Source of the DNA: Marinomonas phaeophyticola
GTDB taxonomy: Bacteria; Pseudomonadota; Gammaproteobacteria; Pseudomonadales; Marinomonadaceae
NCBI RefSeq assembly: GCF_026966905.1
Contig: NZ_JAPUBN010000015.1
Span: 62,001-126,000, forward strand
Length of the DNA: 64,000 nucleotides
Reading direction: 5' to 3'
Of this stretch, positions 44,974-52,531 are shown piece by piece (the first letter of the stretch is position 1; the number at the start of each line of letters is the position of its first letter). Made by a program: the position numbers and the translations under genes. Under the pieces are notes generated by a model. That model saw nothing but the letters and a program-made list of their open reading frames with translations, was not told the origin of the DNA and searched no databases.

Positions 44974-46902
44974 TTAACTGAGGGCAATCACATCGTTAAC
45001 GGCGCGTGAGATCAATTCTTTTTTCACGAGTGTGGTCTTAACTGGTTGTTCAAACCAGAAGCCCATAGGCTGATCAAAACCGATGCCGTGCATATAATTG
45101 TAGAGGGCCTTACGTAACCCTTCCCCTAGCATGCCATGATCGGTACCGGTTGAATCGGTAAAATCCACATCGTTTTCGGCAAAGAGAATGTTAGGACGAT
45201 CTGCCAGAGTGATGCCAAACTCTTCAGGGTTGACGCCAATAGGACTGTGTACTGTGGCGGCAAACCGGTGCCAGAAAGCCGATTGAAAGCAGCCTTCTTT
45301 CATCATCTGACGAACCATTTCTAGCGCATCGATGGTTTCTTGTTCCGTTTGAGTGGGGAAGCCATACATCAAATAAGAATGAACTAAAATATCCGCATCG
45401 CTAAATGCTTTAGTGACGCGTGCGACTTGTTCAACACTTACGCCTTTTTTCATTAGCTTTAGCAAACGATCCGAAGCCACTTCAAGACCGCCACTGACGG
45501 CGATACAACCTGAATCGGCGAGTAACTGACAGCGTTCTGGAGTAAAGGTTTTTTCAAAGCGAATGTTTCCCCACCAGCTGATGACGACACCGCGTTCTAT
45601 CAAACGTCTTGCCAGAGCGAATAAGGCTTTTGGTGGCGCCGCTTCATCGACAAAATGGAAACCTGTTTGGCCCGTTTCTTCGATGAGTTCTTCGATGCGA
45701 TCCACCAAAATATCGGCTCCAGCGGCATCATAACGATCAATGTAGTCGAGAGTGACATCGCAAAAGCTGCATTTTCTCCAGTAACAGCCGTGAGCAATGG
45801 TTAACTTATTCCAGCGGCCATCACTCCAGATTCGATGCATCGGATTGAGCATTTCACATAAGGAAAGATAATCCTCTAATGGCAGACCATCGTAAATCGG
45901 TGTGCCTACGTCCGTTTGAGGTATGTCGTGCAAGGCGGTGTTTTCGTTAAAATGCACATAAGGCTCGCCACTACCATCCTCAGCAAGGAAGTAAGTACGT
46001 ACCAATTCTTCTATTTCACGTTGTCCATCAAAATACTCCAGTAAGGTCATAAAAGGACGCTCACCGTCATCGAGGCAAATAAAATCGACAAACTCAAATA
46101 CCCGAGGGTCTTTAAGGGCGCGCAGCTCGGTATTCACAAAGCCACCGCCCATAACGATGGGAAGATCTGGATTAATCGCTTTACATGTTTGCGCGATACG
46201 TAATGCGCCTAAAACATTACCGGGGAAAGGAACGGTTAACGCCACCACGCTGGGTTGAGTTTCTTCCAAATACTGTTCGACCAATTGCTCTAGAATTTCA
46301 GAGCTAAAACTGGGTTCGCCCATTAATGTATTGTAAAGGTCGTCAAAACTAGGATTGGCGGCCGCCAGGCGCTCACCATAACGACTGACCTCGAAATAAG
46401 GATCAACACCTTGGGTAATTACCGCTGAAAGGTCATTGATAAATAAGGTAGCTAGGTATTTCGCTTTATCTTGAACCCCAAGATTTCCAAAAGCGGCTTT
46501 TAATATGTCACCAGACACCGCTTCCATCTGAGCAATCGCATCAAATGCAGGGCCTTCTGGCAAAAAGCGACGGGAGACAATCCGCAAAGCAAGGCTGGAG
46601 TCTTTTCCTTGTAAAAAGCGAATAATTGGCTCAACGCAGAGGCGATAACGGTCGAACTCGGTTAAAAAAGTAAAAATCACATCCGGAAGTTCATCGTCGT
46701 CAAAAGACTCAAAATTTTCTTCCACATGCTGACGGATAATATCCAGCGCTGGTGCTGTCATCATCTCTAGAAAAAGTTCAATGGCAGGGTCACGTTGCAC
46801 CGCCTCGTAGCCCCGAGAACGTAAAAAACCTGTCAAATACGCCGTCGCTGGGTACGGTGTATTCAATTGGGTCATCGGAGGGGTCATCAGAAGAACGGTC
46901 AT
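44974..46902 (-). CDS. B12-binding-domain radical SAM protein
   Basis: 642 residues. The N-terminal part begins 'VLLMTPPMTQLNTPYPATAY' and carries a cobalamin-binding-like region ('PSVVALTVPFPGNVLGALRI', 'LPIVMGGGFVNTELRAL'). The radical SAM core follows with the cluster cysteines C373, C378 and C381 ('HGCYWRKCSFC'), spaced x4-x2 as in several B12-radical SAM relatives rather than x3-x2. The sequence 'ISWWGNIRFEKTFTPERCQ' and 'LMYGFPTQTEQETIDALEMV' are typical SAM-barrel elements. It probably catalyses a methylation or rearrangement on an unknown substrate. Confidence 0.85.
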   Translation of the reverse strand: MTVLLMTPPMTQLNTPYPATAYLTGFLRSRGYEAVQRDPAIELFLEMMTAPALDIIRQHVEENFESFDDDELPDVIFTFLTEFDRYRLCVEPIIRFLQGKDSSLALRIVSRRFLPEGPAFDAIAQMEAVSGDILKAAFGNLGVQDKAKYLATLFINDLSAVITQGVDPYFEVSRYGERLAAANPSFDDLYNTLMGEPSFSSEILEQLVEQYLEETQPSVVALTVPFPGNVLGALRIAQTCKAINPDLPIVMGGGFVNTELRALKDPRVFEFVDFICLDDGERPFMTLLEYFDGQREIEELVRTYFLAEDGSGEPYVHFNENTALHDIPQTDVGTPIYDGLPLEDYLSLCEMLNPMHRIWSDGRWNKLTIAHGCYWRKCSFCDVTLDYIDRYDAAGADILVDRIEELIEETGQTGFHFVDEAAPPKALFALARRLIERGVVISWWGNIRFEKTFTPERCQLLADSGCIAVSGGLEVASDRLLKLMKKGVSVEQVARVTKAFSDADILVHSYLMYGFPTQTEQETIDALEMVRQMMKEGCFQSAFWHRFAATVHSPIGVNPEEFGITLADRPNILFAENDVDFTDSTGTDHGMLGEGLRKALYNYMHGIGFDQPMGFWFEQPVKTTLVKKELISRAVNDVIALS

Positions 46903-46960
46903 AGCCTGCCTTGATTATAAAAGTAGATAAAATTAAGGCTGCATTCTAGCAGTAAAAAGC

Positions 46961-47043
46961 AAAGAGGGTCAGAATCCTGAACAATAATAAAGTGAGTCAC
47001 TTCTGCAACAGAAGAGACAGATTCATTGCTCTGAACCTCTTTG
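46961..47043. repeat. Decayed REPIN
   Basis: AAAGAGGGTCAGAATCCT (46961-46978) and its inverse at the right end (GCTCTGAACCTCTTT, 47029-47043) bracket about 83 bp. The arms resemble the intact REPs near the transposase (AAAGGGGTCAGAACCCTT) at roughly 13 of 16 positions. The pair length matches REPINs C and D (81 bp). It fills most of the gap between the radical SAM and ProX-like genes. Confidence 0.55.
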
Positions 47044-47051
47044 CGTCTGAA

Positions 47052-48047
47052 TCAGAGTGCGGATTCTACTTTTGATGCTACCTCATCAGACACCCATGCT
47101 TTCCAAATATGAGGGTACTGTTCTAAGAAGTGATACATAGCTGTTTCTTCATCGGCTTGGTTATCTTCCATCCAGGCCAATAAAATGCTCATTTCTTGAT
47201 TCGTAAAGCCGCGCTTTGAAAAGTATTCAAAAGCCTGAGGTTCTGCCTGAGAAAACGCTTCAGTGGTGATAGTGGAAACTGGAGAAGGAGGATACATGGT
47301 GACTTTTGGTGATTCACAGTCTGGTTGTGTCGTGCAGTTACGGTACTCTTCGACATCGGTTCCACTGCCAAAATCCACTTTTACCATTTCATATTTGCCA
47401 AGTACCGGAGTCGGTGACCAATAATAACCAAACCATGGTAAATTACGTTCGTACGCTTTAGCAATCGTTCCGGCCAGCCCCGCACCGGAGCCTGGATCAA
47501 TCATTTCAAAGCCATGAGTTTCTAATTCAAGCGCATTGAAAAGGTGCTCAGAAGTAATTTGACATGTCCATCCCGCAGGACAGCCATAAAAAGCATAAGT
47601 GGTATCACTCTCTGGATGTTGAAATAATTCGGCATGTTGAATAACGCCCTCTATGGTTGCCATTTCAGGGTACTGATCGACTAAATAAGCGGGTAACCAA
47701 AACCCTTCCTCTCCACCATTCACCAGAGAGTTACCCGCATATCGAAGACGTTTGTTGGCGATCCCTTTATCTAATGCTTCTTTAATACCGTTAGTCCACA
47801 ACTCTGGTGCAACATCCGGACGGCCTTTTTCAATCATGGACAACCCAGTAGGCACACTGTCACCAGGGACCAATTCAGCATCACATTGATAGCCATTATT
47901 AAGAATGAACTGATCGACATGAGCAATCAAACTGGCGGAATTCCAATTCATATCGGCAATGGAGAAGGACCCACAGGCTGACGCATTCGCCTGAATGGAA
48001 AAAGTAGAAAGCAATATAACGGGTAGCATGGAAGGTAGGGTTTTCAT
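47052..48047 (-). CDS. ProX/OpuAC-like glycine betaine/proline-type binding protein
   Basis: 331 residues with a signal peptide (cleavage near 'SIQANASA'). OpuAC family features are 'IADMNWNSASLIAHVDQFIL', 'AYLVDQYPEMATIEGVIQHA', 'CPAGWTCQITSEHLFNALEL' and 'WFGYYWSPTPVLGKYEMVKV'. The aromatic residues that cage quaternary amines would be in these segments. No permease or ATPase is nearby. The ligand is likely a quaternary amine or related osmolyte. Confidence 0.82.
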   Translation of the reverse strand: MKTLPSMLPVILLSTFSIQANASACGSFSIADMNWNSASLIAHVDQFILNNGYQCDAELVPGDSVPTGLSMIEKGRPDVAPELWTNGIKEALDKGIANKRLRYAGNSLVNGGEEGFWLPAYLVDQYPEMATIEGVIQHAELFQHPESDTTYAFYGCPAGWTCQITSEHLFNALELETHGFEMIDPGSGAGLAGTIAKAYERNLPWFGYYWSPTPVLGKYEMVKVDFGSGTDVEEYRNCTTQPDCESPKVTMYPPSPVSTITTEAFSQAEPQAFEYFSKRGFTNQEMSILLAWMEDNQADEETAMYHFLEQYPHIWKAWVSDEVASKVESAL

Positions 48048-48062
48048 CTGAAGGAATTCCTA

Positions 48063-48136
48063 TAGAGAGGTTTGATACGTAATTATAAACATAAGATGAA
48101 AGAGTAAAAGCACAAAATAGTTCTGACCTCTTAAAT
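48063..48136. repeat. Degenerate REP copy
   Basis: GTTCTGACCTCTTAAAT (48120-48136) differs by one base from the right arm of REPIN C. A poorer inverse match, AGAGAGGTTTGATA, begins near 48064. Together they look like a REPIN decayed at one end, in the gap between the ProX-like gene and mtgA. Confidence 0.4.
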
Positions 48137-48146
48137 AATAAAGCCG

Positions 48147-48830
48147 TTAACGTCGGTTAAGAAGCGGCGTTAGATAACCAGAGCCCAGTTGTTGCATTTG
48201 CTGTTCAACCCAATTGACTCTCTGAAGAAGGTAAGAAGTTAATCGATGAGGGTCTCGTGTTCGAGGACTCGGTAACAGTACGGCTAATCGAGCCGCTTGA
48301 TTTCGCGTTAGATGACGAGCCGAGGTACCAAAATAATGTTGGCTCGCCGCTTCGACACCGTAAATGCCTTTGCCGAATTCGGCCACGTTCAAATACACTT
48401 CAAGAATGCGTTTTTTCCCCCAAATTATCTCAAAACTCATGGCTAACCCAGCTTCTAGACCCTTGCGTAAAAAGCTACGACCTGACCATAAAAAGACATT
48501 TTTCGCGGTTTGTTGCGTGATGGTACTCGCGCCACGAAGTCCATCACCGTCGTCGTACTGACTTATCGCCTTACTGATCGCGGTAAAGTCGATACCGGCG
48601 TGTTCAGGAAAGCGCTGATCTTCGGCGGCAACTACTGCCAAGGACACATGCGTAGGTAGTTCATCGATATCTATCCAGAGGTGGTTCACCGGGTAAGCGC
48701 TCTGTAGCATAAATGCGGTTGTTGGGAGCGGAACAAACCGAAACACCAATAAAACTAAAGACGATACTAGCAACGTACGCCATACAAGCGCCCATATTCG
48801 ATTTAACATACTGCGTTTACGCTTTGCCAT
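48147..48830 (-). CDS. mtgA: Monofunctional biosynthetic peptidoglycan transglycosylase
   Basis: 227 residues, the standard MtgA length, with an N-terminal membrane anchor ('ALVWRTLLVSSLVLLVFRFV'). The GT51 catalytic motif is 'AAEDQRFPEHAGID' (catalytic Glu) followed by 'GASTITQQTAKNVFL', 'RKGLEAGLAMSFE' and 'KKRILEVYLNVAEFGKGIYG' with the second Glu. It polymerises lipid II outside the inner membrane, without a transpeptidase domain. Confidence 0.95.
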   Translation of the reverse strand: MAKRKRSMLNRIWALVWRTLLVSSLVLLVFRFVPLPTTAFMLQSAYPVNHLWIDIDELPTHVSLAVVAAEDQRFPEHAGIDFTAISKAISQYDDGDGLRGASTITQQTAKNVFLWSGRSFLRKGLEAGLAMSFEIIWGKKRILEVYLNVAEFGKGIYGVEAASQHYFGTSARHLTRNQAARLAVLLPSPRTRDPHRLTSYLLQRVNWVEQQMQQLGSGYLTPLLNRR

Positions 48831-49064
48831 TTGCCGTCTCTTAATTGATAACTAGAAGCTTTTTAACTCAACAATAAACATGAGTATAAACAAAAAATAG
48901 ATCAGGCCCCTTTTTAAAATACAGCGGTCTAGACGTTTATGATTCATTTACATTGGCGCACCTTTAATTCTATTGCCTGCTTCCTGTAATATGCGCCCAG
49001 TAATCACTTACTATCAGTAAAAATGCGATTTCATCCGATATCACCGCAACAAGGACAACCTCCT

Positions 49065-49769
49065 ATGGCTGACTTTAAAACCCACGTTACTGTGGCCGCC
49101 GTACTCAGTGCACCATTGGCCGCCAGCACCTTTATTATGGGGTTTGCGACTATGAATGAAGCTGTTTTTTATGCCTTAGCCGGTACGCTAGGAGGCATGC
49201 TGCCCGACATTGACGCCGATGAGTCCATTGCTATTCGGTTGGTGTTTCGTTTGTTCGGCGTATTAGTGGCCGGACTCACAATAACACTCTGGATGGATCA
49301 ATTAATCCATTGGCAATTACTCGCTTTAGCCACCGGCAGCTATTTAATTGTGCGCTTCCCAATACAATGGGTGTTTGAACAGTTCACCGTTCATAGAGGA
49401 GCGCTCCATAGTCTGCTGGCCAACCTGATGTTTACGGCGCTTACCGTTCCCATTGTGTATCATTTTTTCTCACTAGAAGCGAAAACTGCATGGGGCATTG
49501 GCGGCTTTATATTTTTAGGATCAACCATACACCTTATACTAGACGAGCTATACAGCATTGAACTCTCTGGAATGCGCCTCAAACGCTCCTTTGGCACAGC
49601 GCTTAAGTTAACCGACTGGGGAGAGCCATTCGCATCTTTAGTGTTAGTGTTCAGTTGTGCTTTAGGCTACTGGCTAAGTCCAGATACCGACGCTTGGCTC
49701 TTTACCCTCGCATGGCTACCAGAACCCGCACAAGTATCAGAATGGATAGCGCAAGAGTTTAATGGTTAA
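49065..49769 (+). CDS. YdjM-like membrane-bound metal-dependent hydrolase (DUF457 type)
   Basis: About 234 residues from ATG 49065 with an AAGGA Shine-Dalgarno at 49052; an in-frame ATG at 49023 has none. The metal-binding His/Asp pattern of the family is visible: 'FKTHVTVAAVL', 'LGGMLPDIDADES', 'VHRGALHSLLANLMF' and 'STIHLILDELYSIEL'. There are four to five membrane spans. The biochemical role of the family is not established. A REP lies 25 bp after the stop. Confidence 0.82.
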   Translation: MADFKTHVTVAAVLSAPLAASTFIMGFATMNEAVFYALAGTLGGMLPDIDADESIAIRLVFRLFGVLVAGLTITLWMDQLIHWQLLALATGSYLIVRFPIQWVFEQFTVHRGALHSLLANLMFTALTVPIVYHFFSLEAKTAWGIGGFIFLGSTIHLILDELYSIELSGMRLKRSFGTALKLTDWGEPFASLVLVFSCALGYWLSPDTDAWLFTLAWLPEPAQVSEWIAQEFNG

Positions 49770-49793
49770 GAAAAAGGGTGTTTAGACGAGTAC

Positions 49794-49816
49794 TTAAGGG
49801 ATCTGACCCCTTTTAG
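49794..49816 (+). repeat. REP sequence, single copy (A)
   Basis: TTAAGGGATCTGACCCCTTT (from 49794) matches copies B2 and D2 exactly over the shared 22 bp. It can fold on itself (AAGGG with CCCTT). It lies between the stops of the YdjM-like gene and the convergent WYL regulator. Confidence 0.85.
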
Positions 49817-49833
49817 GTGAATGGATTACAGCG

Positions 49834-50568
49834 TTAAATACTTTGATAAAAAGGCGTGTAAATTCCGATGAATACCTCGATAGGCTTCAATTTGAAATGG
49901 CCTCTAACAGGTCGAGCGTTTTGTATCCTATCGATGCGGAACATTCTCGAGGACGATCTAAGGTGATCCCAAGCGGTGATGTACCATATCGGCCAGTTTA
50001 GCAAGATATACTGCGCTTCAATCACCCGAGTGGTTTGTTCTCCTGTGTCAGACTGATAGTCGATCTCTAAACAGCGCTGTTCTAAAAATGCCTCTGCGAT
50101 GTTTTCGGAAAGGTGTGGTTCGGGGGCCGTGTAACGAGAAACGGTATTTGCACCTGCATTGTCGCCAATCATGATGCGCTTACGGATATTGCTGACAGAG
50201 CTTCGCTGTTCTTGAGGGAACGCTTGGAACAGCTTCTGTTTAATGGCTTTCAAGTTGCTGGTCAGCAGAGGCGATTGCAAAGACTCCATAATCGCTAATG
50301 AAAGTATCAGCTCAACGACTTCATAATGACTTAATTGAAGGCGATCCACACCCCAGCGGCCATTTAAGCGAATGCCTCCCCCACGACCTCTTTCCGATTC
50401 AACAGGATACCCTGCACGCCTCAACTCGGCCAGTTCACGCATCAAGGTACGCTGACTAATACCCAATTGCTCGCGCAACTCTGAGGTTTTCCAGTAGGAT
50501 TCCGAGCGAAGTAAACCAATGAGCCGATTACGTCGTTCTGTACGTTGTTCAAAGTTGGAATTGATCAT
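49834..50568 (-). CDS. YafY-type WYL-domain transcriptional regulator
   Basis: 244 residues. The N-terminal HTH_11 domain is 'TSELREQLGISQRTLMRELA' followed by the wing 'AGYPVESERGRGGGIRL'. The C-terminal WYL domain has 'RCLEIDYQSDTGEQTTRVIE' and 'LLNWPIWYITAWDHLRSSSR' (W-Y motif region). WYL proteins sense ligands, often nucleic-acid fragments or metabolites. It is divergent from a glutathione S-transferase gene and probably controls it through an inverted repeat in the 125-bp gap. Confidence 0.88.
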   Translation of the reverse strand: MINSNFEQRTERRNRLIGLLRSESYWKTSELREQLGISQRTLMRELAELRRAGYPVESERGRGGGIRLNGRWGVDRLQLSHYEVVELILSLAIMESLQSPLLTSNLKAIKQKLFQAFPQEQRSSVSNIRKRIMIGDNAGANTVSRYTAPEPHLSENIAEAFLEQRCLEIDYQSDTGEQTTRVIEAQYILLNWPIWYITAWDHLRSSSRMFRIDRIQNARPVRGHFKLKPIEVFIGIYTPFYQSI

Positions 50569-50576
50569 TTATCTAA

Positions 50577-50595
50577 TATGCCATCGAGCGGCATA
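50577..50595. promoter_or_regulatory. Candidate operator between WYL regulator and GST
   Basis: TATGCC (50577-50582), 7-nt spacer, GGCATA (50590-50595): perfect 6-bp arms beginning 8 bp upstream of the regulator's start codon. Placement suits autoregulation and control of the divergent gst. Confidence 0.4.
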
Positions 50596-50693
50596 AATAT
50601 CCATATACTTCACATCAACGGCCACATCTCATGTGTTTTGGTGGTCATATATCACAGTGTTCAATAACATCATACCCACGAGGAGTTTTAACA

Positions 50694-51281
50694 ATGAAGC
50701 ACTATTACAACCCAATGAGCCGAGCCATTTCGACTGACTGGATGTTAAAGGAACTGGATGTTCAACATGAAAAAATCAATATCGACTTTGCGACAAACGA
50801 AAATAACGCCGCTGACTTCCGTAAAATCAACCCCATGGGTAAGTTACCAGTATTGGTCGACGGTGAAACGGTGGTAACGGAAGTCTCGGCTATTTGCGCT
50901 TACTTGGCAGATAAGTTTCCTGAGAAGAAATTAGCCCCTGAAATCGGTTCGGTTGAGCGTGCCGCCTATTATCGCTACTTGTTTTTTACAGGTAACACCA
51001 TAGAACCTGCTTTTTCCCTTGCCGCGTGTGGCTTTGAGCATCCCGATCCTGTCTCGGCGGGTTGGGGTGATATGCCTCGAGTACTGGCTACCATTGAAGA
51101 GATGACACCTACGACAGGCTGGGCGCTTGGCGAACAATTTACCGCCGCCGATGTTGTTTTTGGAGGACTTCTAGACTTCTCCATCACCTTTAAGTGGATA
51201 GAGCCATCCCCCAAGGTTGCGGCTTATGTAGAGCGCATTCGTCAACGATCTGCTTATAAAGCGACTCATACGGCTTTTTAA
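50694..51281 (+). CDS. Glutathione S-transferase family protein
   Basis: 195 residues from ATG 50694, which has a perfect AGGAG site; an upstream frame to 50631 lacks one. The thioredoxin-like N-domain has 'YYNPMSRAISTDWMLKEL' with the catalytic Ser position (S9) and 'KINPMGKLPVLVDGETVVTE' containing the cis-Pro and 'E-S/V' gamma-Glu contact. The helical C-domain ends 'RQRSAYKATHTAF'. Substrate unknown. REPIN B begins 12 bp after the stop. Confidence 0.87.
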   Translation: MKHYYNPMSRAISTDWMLKELDVQHEKINIDFATNENNAADFRKINPMGKLPVLVDGETVVTEVSAICAYLADKFPEKKLAPEIGSVERAAYYRYLFFTGNTIEPAFSLAACGFEHPDPVSAGWGDMPRVLATIEEMTPTTGWALGEQFTAADVVFGGLLDFSITFKWIEPSPKVAAYVERIRQRSAYKATHTAF

Positions 51282-51292
51282 TGATGTCAGAT

Positions 51293-51346
51293 TAAAAGGG
51301 GTCAGATCCCTTAAATTAATTTTTTAAGGGATCTGACCCCTTTTAG
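51293..51346. repeat. REPIN B (head-to-head REP pair)
   Basis: B1 (51293-51314, minus orientation, TAAAAGGGGTCAGATCCCTT) and B2 (51324-51346, plus orientation) are inverse copies 9 bp apart. B2 contains the stop codon and last six codons of the transposase gene. B1 lies just after gst. Confidence 0.9.
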
Positions 51347-52022
51347 AGGGGCGGCCGCGATAGTCTTGACCAACCCTTTGTTTTAGTTGAGCTTCGACTT
51401 TCTCTTTAAAATAGCTGTCGCCAAGAGGCGTACCCGTTTGCCAAGCTGACAGTATTGCTGATAATGCTCGAGTATCAAGGTGCTGTTCAAACAGTCGTAT
51501 GTAGTTTTTTATTCTTTCTGCGGTGTTACGGCCTAGGGCGTTATAGATAGGGTTAATCGTAATAAACGAAAGTGGTTTGACTCCGCTGTTGTGATGAAAG
51601 CTAGACCAACGATATAAACTTGGATGATCGACCATATTCGCTCTAACGGGGTTAAGTTCAATGTAGCGCATGACGGCTAAGAAATAACGGTCTGATTGTA
51701 CTAAGCTACTTTTAAACCGTCCCTCCCATATAGAACCACTACGTCCGTATTTATGATTTATAAAAGGGACATAACGTCGACCAATATGTTGCATGAACTG
51801 ACTTACACCTGCCCCAGATTGAGCCGTTAACAGAATATGAACATGGTTTGTCATAAGGACAAAAGCGTGAATAGCAACATTGTATTTGACAGCGGCTTCT
51901 TTCATCCAGAAAACGTACGCTTTGTAATCTTCATCCTCGAAGAAAACGGGATCGCGAGAAGCGCCGCGCTGAACTATATGTACCGGAACATTTGGTAAAA
52001 AGAAACGGGGTTTTCTTGGCAT
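51324..52022 (-). CDS. REP-associated tyrosine transposase (RAYT, Y1/IS200-like)
   Basis: 232 residues, with AGGA before ATG 52022. The typical start is 'MPRKPRFFLPNVPVHIVQRG'. The HUH motif is 'TNHVHILLT' and the catalytic Tyr is expected in 'VMRYIELNPVRANMV'. RAYTs are single-copy domesticated relatives of IS200/IS605 transposases that mobilise REP/REPIN sequences. REPINs flank it on both sides. The C-terminal residues 'SKRGQIP' are encoded by REP B2 itself. The gene looks complete and possibly functional. Confidence 0.93.
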   Translation of the reverse strand: MPRKPRFFLPNVPVHIVQRGASRDPVFFEDEDYKAYVFWMKEAAVKYNVAIHAFVLMTNHVHILLTAQSGAGVSQFMQHIGRRYVPFINHKYGRSGSIWEGRFKSSLVQSDRYFLAVMRYIELNPVRANMVDHPSLYRWSSFHHNSGVKPLSFITINPIYNALGRNTAERIKNYIRLFEQHLDTRALSAILSAWQTGTPLGDSYFKEKVEAQLKQRVGQDYRGRPSKRGQIP

Positions 52023-52057
52023 CTTTTCCTCCTTGAAGAGAAACCTCTGTGAGTATC

Positions 52058-52138
52058 TTAAAGGGGTCAGAACCCTTAAACAATAGTGATGTGGTGAGTG
52101 ACTAGAATCGTCCGTTTTTAAGGGTTCTGACCCCTTAA
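52058..52138. repeat. REPIN C (81 bp)
   Basis: C1 (TTAAAGGGGTCAGAACCCTT, 52058-52077) and C2 (TTAAGGGTTCTGACCCCTTAA-type, 52118-52138) are inverse copies. They carry a variant of the REP core (GAACCCTT where A, B and D have GATCCCTT), so two subfamilies coexist. It is immediately upstream of the RAYT start. Confidence 0.88.
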
Positions 52139-52245
52139 ATTAGTTACTGGCATAACACGGGCAGATACTTGCAACGGCAGCGCTTTTATATCTGTGCGTT
52201 CCAGTAAGTATGCGTAGCCTACGGATGTATGTGTCATATTCAGCA

Positions 52246-52426
52246 CCAAAAAATTTTTACAACACTAAGATTTTAGTTATATCTGCTTCATTCGCTAAGA
52301 TAATAGTTACATTCTAAGCATTTTTACTTGGCGTTGGATATGCCTAACTGCAATTTAGTCTAAGAAAATGTTTACGGAGCTAAGGTTTTTGTTAAAAATC
52401 TCCATTTCTTCAAGAAAATGTTTACA
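52246..52426 (-). repeat. Array of five degenerate 17-bp direct repeats (IS-end-like)
   Basis: Read on the minus strand: R1 52410-52426 TGTAAACATTTTCTTGA, R2 52360-52376 CGTAAACATTTTCTTAG, R3 52295-52311 TGTAACTATTATCTTAG, R4 52265-52281 TATAACTAAAATCTTAG, and a weaker R5 at 52246-52262. All point the same way at irregular 19-65 bp spacing. There is no gene in the 304 bp between REPINs C and D. The arrangement recalls multi-site transposase-binding ends such as those of IS21-family elements, but the element itself is absent. Confidence 0.5.
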
Positions 52427-52442
52427 GGCTATGTGTAAGTAA

Positions 52443-52523
52443 TAAAAGGGGTCAGATCCCTTAAAAATAACGCCAATGTTAGTTGCAACCTAGTTCAGTG
52501 TTTAAGGGATCTGACCCCTTTTA
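52443..52523. repeat. REPIN D (81 bp)
   Basis: D1 (52443-52464, TAAAAGGGGTCAGATCCCTT core) and D2 (52502-52523, inverse) have the same REP core as B. D2 ends 8 bp before the polA stop codon, so the pair may also act as the 3' end of the polA transcript. Confidence 0.9.
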
Positions 52524-52531
52524 GAGGAGGC

